NCBI GenBank assembly: GCA_964602655.1
Contig: CAZRSF010000012.1
Coordinates: 1 to 64,000, forward strand
From: Moduliflexus sp964602655
Lineage (GTDB): Bacteria > Moduliflexota > Moduliflexia > Moduliflexales > Moduliflexaceae
Direction: 5' to 3'
Length of the DNA stretch: 64,000 nucleotides
A program made the position numbers and the translations under genes. Positions 9,197 to 17,577 of this stretch are shown in pieces (position 1 is the stretch's first letter; each line of letters opens with the position of its first letter). The notes under the pieces are model-generated. The model did no database searches and was not told the DNA's origin. It saw nothing but the letters and a program-made list of their open reading frames with translations.

Positions 9197-9230
9197 AAAT
9201 AAAAAAGGGAATGCCACGTTTGGCATTCCC
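9197..9230 (-). terminator. Rho-independent terminator of the glmM-MFP-RND operon
   Basis: On the minus strand, 24 bases after the RND permease stop, a perfect ten-pair stem GGGAATGCCA/TGGCATTCCC with a four-base loop is followed directly by TTTTTTATTT. It separates the efflux operon from the chemoreceptor operon that starts at 9047. Confidence 0.9.
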
Positions 9231-9254
9231 TCAATCACTTCGCCGACATTCGCG

Positions 9255-12200
9255 TTATGCTGGCATACCAGGCGCAGAAGAGAGCGTTCCGGGATCATCC
9301 GTTGGCGTTTCCGGCGCAGGCGGCACAGGCTCTGACGACGATTCTTCTTCAATAAGTGGCCATTCCGGCTCGCTCACCTTTTCTACTTTTTCCCGCATTA
9401 TCTGAGCTTCGCGCTGATACTCGCTCATCGCAGCCGCTTTCTCGCGATTTTTCCGGTCTTCACGCTGATACATCAGGCTGTACAGGCATGGCACGACGAA
9501 CAGCGTCAGAATCGTGGCGAAAATCATGCCGAAAATCACGCAGGTCGCCATCGGCCCCCACATCTCGCTGCTTTCGCTGTTGACATTCCATTTCAATTCA
9601 TAAAAATCGAAATCTACCGCAATCGCCATCGGCACAAGGCCGAGGATCGTACAGATCGCGGTCAGCATGACCGGCCTGAAGCGCGTCGCGCCTGCCATGA
9701 CGATGGCATCGAAGAACGCCACGCCGCGTTTGCGCACGACATTGATGTAATCCAGCAAAACGATGGCATTGTTCACCACCACGCCCGCCAGCGAAATCAC
9801 GCCCATGCCGGTCATGATAATGCCGAACGGTTTCTGCGTAATGATCAAGTCGGCGAACACGCCGATCAGCGACAGAATGACCGAAGTCATAATGATAAAT
9901 GTCGCTTTCATATTATCGAACTGCGCGACGATGACGAGCGCGACCAGCAACACCGCAATGATGAACGATTTGAACATGAACGTCTGCGATTCTTCCATTT
10001 CCTGATTTTCACCGGTGTAGGCGAAGCGGTAGCCTTCCGGCAATTGCATCTCCTGGGCGAATTTCCGCACTTCGCCCAGGACTTTTTGCGAATTGAATCC
10101 CTCGGCCACGTTCGACTCGACTGTCACGACACGTTTACTGTCAATATGTCTGATGCCTGCCAATCCGCTGGTCGCGGAGACGGTCGCCACCGAAGACAAC
10201 GGCACTTGCTCGCCGGTATAACCGGGAATTCTCAGGCGCAGGATATTTTGAATATCCTGTCGTTGCTCTTCCGGCAGCCTGACCGTGATATCGAATTCGT
10301 CCTCGCCTTCGCGGTATTTGCCGACTTCCATGCCATTCACCGCCGCTTTGATAATCTGTCCGATAAGATACGCATCCAGGCCGAGCAGCGCGGCGCGTTC
10401 TTTGTCTATTTTTACATTGATTTCCGGCAGCGCATTCTGATAATCGTCGGTCAAATCTACGATGCCCGGCACGTTCCGAATTTTATCCTGGAATGCATCC
10501 GAAATTTTTGCCAGCGTCGCATAATCTTCGCCGTGAATTTCAACATTGATCGGCTTGCCGACCGGCGGCCCCATGCTTTGGCTATCTACGCGGACTTCCG
10601 CGCCGACCACCGCGCCGAGCAATTCATTACGCAACGCATCCATCGTATTGCGCGAGTTCTCGAAATAGATTTTTCCGTCCGATCCTTCGCCGCGCCGCTC
10701 GGCTTTATCAACCATGTCAATCGTAATGTCCGCCGTATTCGTCTTCTCGCCGCCGACGGTCGTGGTGACATGCTTGATGTTGCCGTATTTGTTGACAATC
10801 TTTTCCACGACCAACGCGAAATTGTTCGTCTGCTGCACGTTCGTGCCTTCTGGCGTTTTGATGTTTACCATGATGCTCGACGGTTGCGTTTCCGGAAAAA
10901 ATTCCACTCCCAAGCCGCTTTTAGAATAGGCAAACAACGCCATGCCGAACAAGCTGAAGAAACAGAACAGAAACAGAATACGGTAATGCAACGTAAAGCT
11001 CAATGTTTTCCGGTATAAACCGATAATCGGGCCGAAGTGATGCCCCTCGGCTTCTTCTTCGACAATCTTTCGGTCGCGAATCGAAGGTTTGATGAACATC
11101 GCGCTCAAGGTCGGGTTGATCGTCATGGCGACGAACAATGATGCCATCAGCGCGATAATGACCGTTGTCGGCAGGTAGAACATGAATTCGCCCATAATGC
11201 CCGGCCAGAAGATCAGCGGAAGAAACGCGACGACCGTCGTCAATGTCGAGGAAATCACCGGCCACGCCACCTCCGCCGTCGCGTCCATCGCAGCCTGGTC
11301 AAGACTTTTCCGCTCGCCGACATGATGACGATAAATATTTTCGATAATGACGATGGCGTTGTCCACCAACATCCCGGATGCTAAGACCAGACTGAACAAC
11401 ACGACGAAGTTCAGTGTGATCCCCATGGTTTGGAGCGTGAAGAACGTGATGAGCATCGAAAGCGGAATCGCCGTCGCAACGAGTATCGCATTACGGAAGC
11501 CAAGCGCCACGAAAATGACGATCAACACGAGCACAACGGCAGTCGCGATATTATTGCCCAAATCCTTGACCATCGTATTCACATCTTCGGATTCATCCGA
11601 TGTAACCGTAATCGAGATTTCCGGCGGCAGCTTCTGTTTCATTTCGTCGGCAATCGCCTTAATGCCTGCTGCGACGCGCAGAATGTGCTCGCCGGGACGT
11701 TTCGTGATACGGAGCGACACCGCTTCGATGCCATTCAGACGCGAAAACGAATCGCGGTCTTTGAACGTATCCCGAATCTCGGCCACATCCGTCAAATAGA
11801 TCGGCTTGCCCTCTTTGACCGATACGACGATATTATCAATTTCTGTCGGCGAAGTAAATTCCGCCGGAGATTTCAAGACATACCGCGCCTCGCCGATGTC
11901 TATCGTTCCGCCGGGAATGTTCTGATTATTATTTTGAACGGTCTGCACGACGCTGCTCAACGTCAAGCCATACGCCGCCAAGCGATCTTGATCGAATTCG
12001 AGACGAATTTCCCGTTCCCGTCCGCCCGAAATTTCCGCTTCCAACACACCGGTGACGCCTTCGATCAGGTCTTTCATATCTTCGGCGATCTTTTTCAACT
12101 TGACCATGCCGACTTCGCCGGAGATCACGACGAACATGATCGGCCAATCCGATGACGACACTTCCATGATGGACGGGTCGCGCATGTCGCTGGGCAGATC

Positions 12201-12551
12201 GCCTTTGGCCTGACTCACTTTATCGCGCACTTTTTGCAAGGCGTCGTCCGCATCCACGTCCGGATTGAATTCCAGCGTAATCTGAGAAGAGCCTTCCGTC
12301 GAGGCCGAAGTCATCTGTTTCACGTCGGAGAGGCTTTTCAATTTCCGTTCGAGCGGACGCGTGACCAACGATTCCATATCGGTCGGCGACGTGCCTTCGT
12401 AATTACTGAAAATCAAAATATAGGGTAAGGTAATATCCGGCGCGGCCTCGCGCGGCAGCGTCACATACGCCATCACGCCGGCAACGAGAATAATGACAGT
12501 CAAAATGACCACACTGGTTTTATGCTGAATACAAAAATTACTAATGTTCAT
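9255..12551 (-). CDS. RND-family efflux transporter permease subunit (AcrB/MdtB-like)
   Basis: A 1098-residue inner-membrane proton-driven efflux pump subunit. The N-terminal TM1 (SVVILTVIILVAGVMAYVTLP) is followed by the porter motif REAAPDI, a large periplasmic loop, a block of TM helices (~335-545), a second periplasmic loop and a second TM block (~855-1040). The Pro/Glu/Ser-rich tail of ~50 residues is not conserved. TM4 reads MLVDNAIVIIENIYRHH, so it has one aspartate where AcrB has two. TM10 reads VVNNAIVLLDYIN, without the AcrB lysine. This is seen in non-AcrB branches of the family, so the substrate could differ from classical drugs. The partner fusion protein is directly upstream; no outer-membrane TolC-like gene is in the window. 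Confidence 0.93.
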   Translation of the reverse strand: MNISNFCIQHKTSVVILTVIILVAGVMAYVTLPREAAPDITLPYILIFSNYEGTSPTDMESLVTRPLERKLKSLSDVKQMTSASTEGSSQITLEFNPDVDADDALQKVRDKVSQAKGDLPSDMRDPSIMEVSSSDWPIMFVVISGEVGMVKLKKIAEDMKDLIEGVTGVLEAEISGGREREIRLEFDQDRLAAYGLTLSSVVQTVQNNNQNIPGGTIDIGEARYVLKSPAEFTSPTEIDNIVVSVKEGKPIYLTDVAEIRDTFKDRDSFSRLNGIEAVSLRITKRPGEHILRVAAGIKAIADEMKQKLPPEISITVTSDESEDVNTMVKDLGNNIATAVVLVLIVIFVALGFRNAILVATAIPLSMLITFFTLQTMGITLNFVVLFSLVLASGMLVDNAIVIIENIYRHHVGERKSLDQAAMDATAEVAWPVISSTLTTVVAFLPLIFWPGIMGEFMFYLPTTVIIALMASLFVAMTINPTLSAMFIKPSIRDRKIVEEEAEGHHFGPIIGLYRKTLSFTLHYRILFLFCFFSLFGMALFAYSKSGLGVEFFPETQPSSIMVNIKTPEGTNVQQTNNFALVVEKIVNKYGNIKHVTTTVGGEKTNTADITIDMVDKAERRGEGSDGKIYFENSRNTMDALRNELLGAVVGAEVRVDSQSMGPPVGKPINVEIHGEDYATLAKISDAFQDKIRNVPGIVDLTDDYQNALPEINVKIDKERAALLGLDAYLIGQIIKAAVNGMEVGKYREGEDEFDITVRLPEEQRQDIQNILRLRIPGYTGEQVPLSSVATVSATSGLAGIRHIDSKRVVTVESNVAEGFNSQKVLGEVRKFAQEMQLPEGYRFAYTGENQEMEESQTFMFKSFIIAVLLVALVIVAQFDNMKATFIIMTSVILSLIGVFADLIITQKPFGIIMTGMGVISLAGVVVNNAIVLLDYINVVRKRGVAFFDAIVMAGATRFRPVMLTAICTILGLVPMAIAVDFDFYELKWNVNSESSEMWGPMATCVIFGMIFATILTLFVVPCLYSLMYQREDRKNREKAAAMSEYQREAQIMREKVEKVSEPEWPLIEEESSSEPVPPAPETPTDDPGTLSSAPGMPA

Positions 12552-12560
12552 AAGAGATTA

Positions 12561-12595
12561 AAGAAACGACGATTCTTTCAGAAACGTCGTTTCTT
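12561..12595 (-). other. Intercistronic hairpin between fusion protein and RND permease
   Basis: A perfect eleven-pair stem AAGAAACGACG/CGTCGTTTCTT with a 13-base loop lies 9 bases before the RND start codon, in the 75-base gap after the fusion-protein stop. There is no T-run, so it is more likely a translational or mRNA-stability element than a terminator. The RND start has no visible Shine-Dalgarno, which makes hairpin-linked control conceivable (inference). Confidence 0.6.
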
Positions 12596-12626
12596 GCTGA
12601 TTGCCTCTGTATTTCGTCTCAATAGT

Positions 12627-13814
12627 TTATTGCTGAAGGATATCCGCAGGTAATTGCGACAGGTCTTTCCCCGATTGAACCCACTCTTTTGCCAACAAGG
12701 TCAAATCCGCTTCGACAATCACTTTCGTGCCGTCCACTAAATTGCGTTGGCCGACGATGACCAATTTTTCGCCGAGATTCAAACCGCTCACGACCTCTAC
12801 CAAGCCTTTATAAAATGCGCCGTATTCGATTTTGCGAGACTTGACGACATCGCCTTCGACAACAAACACGGCTTTGCCGTTCTCTTGATCGATAATCGTA
12901 AAAAACGGCACCGCAATCGCCTCCGTCAATTGGCGGCGCACCAAATGGGCGCGGACGATCATGCCGGGACGCAGAAGGCGATCAGGATTGGCGACTCCGA
13001 CTTTGACGAGGTAGGTGCGCGTTGACTGATCGGCGGTCAAGGAGACATATTCGATTTTGCCCGGAAAGTCTAACGAATCTCCTTTGCCGCGTTCGAATTC
13101 GATTTTTACATCCTGCCCGGTTTTGAAATACAGAATATCTTTTTCAGGAACCGGCAATTCGACGGACACACGATCAATATCCACGATCTTCATGACGACT
13201 TGTCCTGAATTGATATTTTCGCCTTTATCCACGTTCAATCTGTCCAACACGCCTGAAATCGGCGAAGCAAGGCTGCCGTCTTCCACGTTGATTCCCACTG
13301 AATCCACTGCGGCTTTGGCCGTTTGCATTAGAGTCTCAGCAGCTTCAAGTTGGCCTTTCGACACAATTTTATCCGTATATAACTTTTGCAGCCGGTTATA
13401 ATCCGCAACCGCCTGATCGTATTGCGCTTGAGCTTGATTCAAGAGGGGTGTCTGCGCTTTGACATCAACTTCCAGCATCTTCTGACCTGCCTTGACGCGA
13501 TCACCTTCTTTCGGGCCGATCCACTTCACCGTCCCCCCCATTTTTGCAGCCAAATCAATATCGGCATGCGCCTGAACGGTTCCGGGCAGCACAAGATAAT
13601 CCGTAAACGGCAGCGAACTGACCTCGACAACTTTGACTTTCGGTGTCCGCTGCTGCGCCTCGGCTTGTACCTGTTCGACAGCCTGTTGCTCTTTTGCTTC
13701 GGTTTTTTTCTCAGCGCCTTTCACATAGAGCCATGTTCCGGCAATAAGCCCTGCAACGCCGATGAGCGCTGCGAGGTACACAAAAAAATCTCTTACGCGA
13801 TTATGTTTGATCAT
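12627..13814 (-). CDS. RND periplasmic membrane fusion (adaptor) protein
   Basis: 395 residues. An N-terminal membrane anchor (~10-32, VYLAALIGVAGLIAGTWLYV) is followed by a charged linker. Next come the lipoyl half-motifs (GTVKWIGPKEGDRVKAGQ and SPISGVLDRLNVDKGENI) flanking a short coiled-coil hairpin (~115-170), then the beta-barrel and membrane-proximal domains. Such adaptors bridge an RND permease and an outer-membrane channel. The start at 13814 is set by GAGGGAGAGACG directly upstream; an in-frame ATG at 13841 has no such site and would overlap glmM. It lies 20 bases after the glmM stop and 75 before the permease, so all three are one transcript. Confidence 0.92.
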   Translation of the reverse strand: MIKHNRVRDFFVYLAALIGVAGLIAGTWLYVKGAEKKTEAKEQQAVEQVQAEAQQRTPKVKVVEVSSLPFTDYLVLPGTVQAHADIDLAAKMGGTVKWIGPKEGDRVKAGQKMLEVDVKAQTPLLNQAQAQYDQAVADYNRLQKLYTDKIVSKGQLEAAETLMQTAKAAVDSVGINVEDGSLASPISGVLDRLNVDKGENINSGQVVMKIVDIDRVSVELPVPEKDILYFKTGQDVKIEFERGKGDSLDFPGKIEYVSLTADQSTRTYLVKVGVANPDRLLRPGMIVRAHLVRRQLTEAIAVPFFTIIDQENGKAVFVVEGDVVKSRKIEYGAFYKGLVEVVSGLNLGEKLVIVGQRNLVDGTKVIVEADLTLLAKEWVQSGKDLSQLPADILQQ

Positions 13815-13834
13815 CGTCTCTCCCTCTTTATTAA

Positions 13835-15190
13835 TTAGCAAACCCCGATTTCTTTACAAATTTCTTCTGTGATATTTTCCGCAATACGTTTGACAGTCTC
13901 TTCATGTTCGGCTTCTACCATGACGCGCGCCAGCAACTCTGTCCCGGAATAGCGCACAAGCGTCCGGCCTCTCTCGCCCAATTCCTTTTCCGCCTGGCGA
14001 ATCGCCTGACTGACGCCGACCATCTCTTCAATCGGCTTGCGCGCTTTGACAGGCACGTTGATCAATGTCTGCGGAAACGTTTTCATGCACGCCGCCAATT
14101 CCGACAACGACTTGCCGCTTTCTTGCAAGAGCTTTAGGACGGCCAGCGCGCTCGCAATGCCATCGCCTGTCGTGCCATGCTCGAACAGAATGAGATGCCC
14201 GGATTGTTCGCCGCCGATATTCGCGCCGATCTCCCGCATTTTTTCCACGACATGCCGGTCGCCGACAGCGGTGCGCACGAAATTGATGCCCGCGTCTTTC
14301 ATCGCGACTTCCAGGCCGAGATTGCTCATCACTGTCGCCACCAGCGTATTCTGCTGCAAGCGTCCTTTTTGCCGTAAATCCAATGCAAGCATGGCAAGAA
14401 TATGATCGCCGTCAACCTGCTTCCCGCGCTCATCCACTAAGATCAAGCGATCTGCATCGCCATCGAACGCAATCCCAATATGCGCATGTTCCTGAGCGAC
14501 TCGTTCGCAAAGCTGTTGCGTATGCAATGCGCCACACTGCTGATTGATATTGAGTCCATCGGGTTCAACAGCAAGCTCAACCACATCCGCCTGCAAATAC
14601 TTTAATACCGAGGGCGCAAGAAATGATGCTGCGCCATTCGCGCAATCCACCACGATTTTCATCTGGCTGAAATTGGGCTTCATGTCTGCAAAGACGGATT
14701 GAATAATATGATCGGCATATTCTTCGGATGCTTCCGTCACGGTTTTGATTGTTCCGATTGCTGCTCCGGTAGGCCGCGCATGGCTCGTCTGTTCGTCGAG
14801 CACCGCCTGTTCGATCTGCGTTTCCAATTCGTCCGGGAGTTTGAAACCGGTAGATGAAAAAATTTTGACGCCATTATCTTGCGCAGGATTATGAGAAGCA
14901 GAAATGACAATTCCGGCTTGCGCCTGCCATTTCCGAGTCAGAAATGCGACTGCCGGCGTCGGCAGAATTCCTGTCAACAAGACAGAGGTTCCCGCCGCCG
15001 CCAACCCCGAGCTAAGCGCGTATTCCAGCATTAACCCGGAACGGCGAGTATCTCGACCAATAATCACGGTTGCCTGATTTTCTGCAATTATTGCGCCAAA
15101 CGCCATGCCGATTTTGACCATCATTTCAGGGGTCATTGGGAAAATATTCGCCACACCTCGAATTCCATCGGTTCCAAATAATCGTGCCAT
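13835..15190 (-). CDS. glmM: Phosphoglucosamine mutase
   Basis: Interconverts glucosamine-6-phosphate and glucosamine-1-phosphate for UDP-GlcNAc, feeding peptidoglycan and surface-glycan synthesis in the cytoplasm. The 451-residue protein has every signature: MARLFGTDGIRG at the N-terminus, the catalytic phosphoserine loop SASHNP (97-102, Ser99), the Mg-binding DGDADR, the sugar-binding GEQSGH and the phosphate-binding RYSGTE. The start at 15190 matches the family N-terminus and has AGGATAAAGACG upstream; the frame is open to 15250, but that extension is not conserved. It heads an operon with an RND efflux pair, which is an unusual partnership. It is divergent from the endonuclease III gene across 277 bases. 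Confidence 0.97.
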   Translation of the reverse strand: MARLFGTDGIRGVANIFPMTPEMMVKIGMAFGAIIAENQATVIIGRDTRRSGLMLEYALSSGLAAAGTSVLLTGILPTPAVAFLTRKWQAQAGIVISASHNPAQDNGVKIFSSTGFKLPDELETQIEQAVLDEQTSHARPTGAAIGTIKTVTEASEEYADHIIQSVFADMKPNFSQMKIVVDCANGAASFLAPSVLKYLQADVVELAVEPDGLNINQQCGALHTQQLCERVAQEHAHIGIAFDGDADRLILVDERGKQVDGDHILAMLALDLRQKGRLQQNTLVATVMSNLGLEVAMKDAGINFVRTAVGDRHVVEKMREIGANIGGEQSGHLILFEHGTTGDGIASALAVLKLLQESGKSLSELAACMKTFPQTLINVPVKARKPIEEMVGVSQAIRQAEKELGERGRTLVRYSGTELLARVMVEAEHEETVKRIAENITEEICKEIGVC

Positions 15191-15467
15191 CGTCTTTATC
15201 CTGAATGTTATAGTTAAGTTGCTCTCATTCGTTACGCTACACATACACACAAATATGGCGCTCTGTAGAAGTCAAATGAAAAACACGTAAAAAAAGGTGA
15301 CATTACATTTTCGCTGATGTGCACCCAAAATTTGACTTTTCCTGCGCTCTCTGCTTGACGGATTGCAGAATATTCGGGAGAGTGTGTCGCGATTCTTTTA
15401 ACGGTTTCATTGAAAAAACAGAACAATTTGCGTCTCACACACCAACGGAAAGGACAAACACACTATC

Positions 15468-16139
15468 ATGCAACTTTCGGAAAAGACAGCGCAGGTAGCC
15501 GCAATCCTTGAACACGCGATGGGGCTTCCGCCGCGAGATCATCCGCTGCCGCCATTGGACAATCTGATGTTGACGCTGTTGTCGCAAAATACGAACGACG
15601 TCAACCGCGATAAAGCCTATCGTGCGCTGCGTTCCCGTTTTCCGACATGGGAAGGCGTAATGAACGCCGACGCGCGAGACGTTGCCGATGCGATTCGTTC
15701 GGCGGGTTTAAGCAATCAAAAAAGCGAACGGATGCAGGCGATCCTCCGATGGATTCGGAACCGGTACGGCGCATTGAACCTCGATATCCTCTGCGAGATG
15801 ACGCCGCAAGACGCGATTGACACGTTTTGCCAGTTGAAAGGCATCGGGATCAAAACGATTTCAGTTGTATTAGCGTTTTCCTGCGGCGTGGATATTTTCC
15901 CGGTTGATACGCATGTGCATCGTCTCTGTAACCGGCTTGGCTTAGTGAATCCGCCGACGAAATCGGCAGAACAGACCTTCGAACTCATGCAGCCGCGCGT
16001 GCCCGCCGGAAAAGCATATTCGTTTCATATCCATCTCATCACACATGGCCGGACGACATGCAAAGCGCGAATGCCGGAATGCCAGCGCTGTCCCTTGACC
16101 ACGTTATGCGATTATTATCGCATGATGCAGAAACATTGA
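15468..16139 (+). CDS. nth: Endonuclease III-like DNA glycosylase/AP lyase
   Basis: Base-excision repair enzyme for oxidised pyrimidines, 223 residues. The helix-hairpin-helix is LKGIGIKTISVVLAF, with the catalytic lysine in GIGIKT; the catalytic aspartate is in FPVDTHVHRL. At the C-terminus the four-cysteine iron-sulfur loop keeps exact spacing, Cys-X6-Cys-X2-Cys-X5-Cys (CKARMPECQRCPLTTLC). All key residues are present, so it should be active as glycosylase and lyase. The family also includes related HhH-GPD enzymes, but the FeS loop and Lys/Asp pair favour endonuclease III. The nearest Shine-Dalgarno-like AAAGGA is rather far from the ATG. Confidence 0.94.
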   Translation: MQLSEKTAQVAAILEHAMGLPPRDHPLPPLDNLMLTLLSQNTNDVNRDKAYRALRSRFPTWEGVMNADARDVADAIRSAGLSNQKSERMQAILRWIRNRYGALNLDILCEMTPQDAIDTFCQLKGIGIKTISVVLAFSCGVDIFPVDTHVHRLCNRLGLVNPPTKSAEQTFELMQPRVPAGKAYSFHIHLITHGRTTCKARMPECQRCPLTTLCDYYRMMQKH

Positions 16140-16147
16140 CCAGTGAA

Positions 16148-16180
16148 AACCCTGCCAGGGTTTAAAACCCTGGCAGGGTT
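16148..16180. repeat. Short palindromic repeat between nth and the aldolase gene
   Basis: A 33-base near-perfect palindrome, AACCCTGCCAGGGTTT followed by AAACCCTGGCAGGGTT, ends 14 bases before the next start codon. Similar AACCCTGCCAGGG palindromes are known as dispersed intergenic repeats in several bacterial phyla. As RNA it would be a strong hairpin just before the aldolase ATG. There is no T-run, so it is not a typical terminator. Confidence 0.75.
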
Positions 16181-16194
16181 GGATTCAATCCGCT

Positions 16195-17232
16195 ATGAAA
16201 CCACCGAAACATTTTGCCAGCGATAATTTTGCCTCCGTTCACCCGCTGATTTTCAAGGCGATGACTGATGCCAACAAAGGTCATGTCAAGGCGTATGGCG
16301 ACGATCCGCACACTGAAGCGGCGATCAAAAAATTTCATGCCCATTTCGGCGACTCAACAGAAGTGTATTTCGTATTTACCGGAACCGGCGCAAATGTGTT
16401 GGGACTCAAGGCAATCACCGATTCTCACCACGCCATTATCTGCGCGGAATCGGCTCATATCAACGTAGATGAATGCGGCGCTCCGGAAAAATTCACGGGC
16501 TGCAAACTTCTGACAGTCCCTTCTCCAGACGGCAAAATCCGCGTCAAGCACATCGAACCGTTATTGTCGGCTGTCGGCAATATGCACCATGCCCAGCCCA
16601 AAGTCATTTCGATCAGTCAGCCCACCGAACGCGGGACGGTGTACACGCCGGAAGACATCGAGGCGCTCGCGCAGTTTGCCCATCAGCATGACCTGCTGCT
16701 GCATGTGGATGGCGCGCGGCTGAGTAACGCGGCGGCGGCATTACAGATGAGTCTGCGCGATATTACCGGCGATGTCGGCGTGGATGTGCTCTCGTTCGGC
16801 GGCGCGAAAAACGGCATGATGTTCGGCGAAGCGGTCGTCTTTTTCAAGCGGGCGCACGGCAAGCCATTCCCATTTATTCGGAAGCAAGGGATGCAATTAT
16901 GTTCCAAAATGCGGTTTATTGCCGCGCAGTTCGATGCGTATCTCACCAATAATCTCTGGTTGAAAAATGCGAACCATGCGAACGGCATGGCGCAACTGCT
17001 GGCTCGAAAATTGGCGGAGATTCCACACATCACGATCACGCAGCCCGTCGAATCGAACGCTGTATTTGCGGTATTTCCGAAAGAGGCGATTCCGCTGATT
17101 CAGCAACATTACTTTTTTTATGTGTGGAATGAGGCCACATCGGAAGCGCGCCTGATGACGGCATTCGATACGACTCCACATGATATTCGCGGATTTGTCA
17201 ACGTCATCCGAACAACCGTGAACAGTCTTTGA
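16195..17232 (+). CDS. ltaE: Low-specificity threonine aldolase (PLP-dependent beta-eliminating lyase fold)
   Basis: 345 residues, predicted to cleave threonine and allo-threonine into glycine and acetaldehyde using pyridoxal phosphate. Family hallmarks are SDNFASVHP at the N-terminus, YGDDPHTEAA, FTGTGANVLGLKA, the PLP-contacting HVDGARLSNA and the Schiff-base lysine in SFGGAKNGMM (Lys near residue 205). The length is typical. No Shine-Dalgarno is visible; the start follows a strong palindrome by only 14 bases. The neighbours (DNA repair, envelope protein) give no pathway context. Related beta-hydroxy amino acid lyases cannot be fully excluded. Confidence 0.92.
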   Translation: MKPPKHFASDNFASVHPLIFKAMTDANKGHVKAYGDDPHTEAAIKKFHAHFGDSTEVYFVFTGTGANVLGLKAITDSHHAIICAESAHINVDECGAPEKFTGCKLLTVPSPDGKIRVKHIEPLLSAVGNMHHAQPKVISISQPTERGTVYTPEDIEALAQFAHQHDLLLHVDGARLSNAAAALQMSLRDITGDVGVDVLSFGGAKNGMMFGEAVVFFKRAHGKPFPFIRKQGMQLCSKMRFIAAQFDAYLTNNLWLKNANHANGMAQLLARKLAEIPHITITQPVESNAVFAVFPKEAIPLIQQHYFFYVWNEATSEARLMTAFDTTPHDIRGFVNVIRTTVNSL

Positions 17233-17577
17233 TAATTTTTTAGGAAATCAATCTTCTTCTTTTACAGAAAAATCGTGTTCTTGCTGCTGAATGTTGTTTC
17301 GCAAACAAGAAAATTTTCCATCGAAATCCCCTTATAACAGGCTCTGCTCTGGGAAAAAACTCTCTTCAGAGAGAGATGGAACATGGTTTGCAAAACACAT
17401 ATTCAGAAGAATCTATGAAAAACATTAAATTCTTATTAAAAAAGTTGCAACTCATTGTCGCATGCGTTATACTCTTACCGAATGATACCGTGTAGGTATA
17501 CGGAAACAGTCGAATATACGGCAATAGACGTTGTACATAAGTATGGTTATACACCATCATTTTCCAGGAGGTATATT
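17233..17577 (+). other. Intergenic region and 5' leader before the OmpA-domain gene
   Basis: 345 bases with no credible gene. An AT-rich stretch contains a small hairpin CTCTCT-TCAG-AGAGAG at about 17361-17376. A sigma-70-type promoter follows at 17445-17473, then a ~100-base transcribed leader with short imperfect dyads (CCGTGTAGGTATACGG). Nothing here matches a known riboswitch. Confidence 0.5.
17445..17473 (+). promoter_or_regulatory. Sigma-70-like promoter for the DUF4384-OmpA gene
   Basis: TTGCAA (17445-17450), a 17-base spacer and TATACT (17468-17473), matching consensus at four and five of six positions. It points toward the gene starting at 17578 and would give a leader of about 95-100 bases. 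Confidence 0.65.

Noticed and set aside
10044..11018. 324-codon plus-strand open frame, and other long frames at 11430-12155 and 5308-5901
   Set aside because: They lie fully antisense to well-recognised RND and receptor genes, have Arg/His/Phe-rich shadow composition and no ribosome sites.
15232..15438. 68-codon minus-strand open frame upstream of glmM
   Set aside because: No ribosome site, odd composition, overlaps the glmM leader; no recognisable product.
17361..17376. Hairpin CTCTCT-TCAG-AGAGAG as a terminator of the aldolase gene
   Set aside because: No T-run follows on the plus strand, and no minus-strand gene precedes it; left as a minor dyad only.
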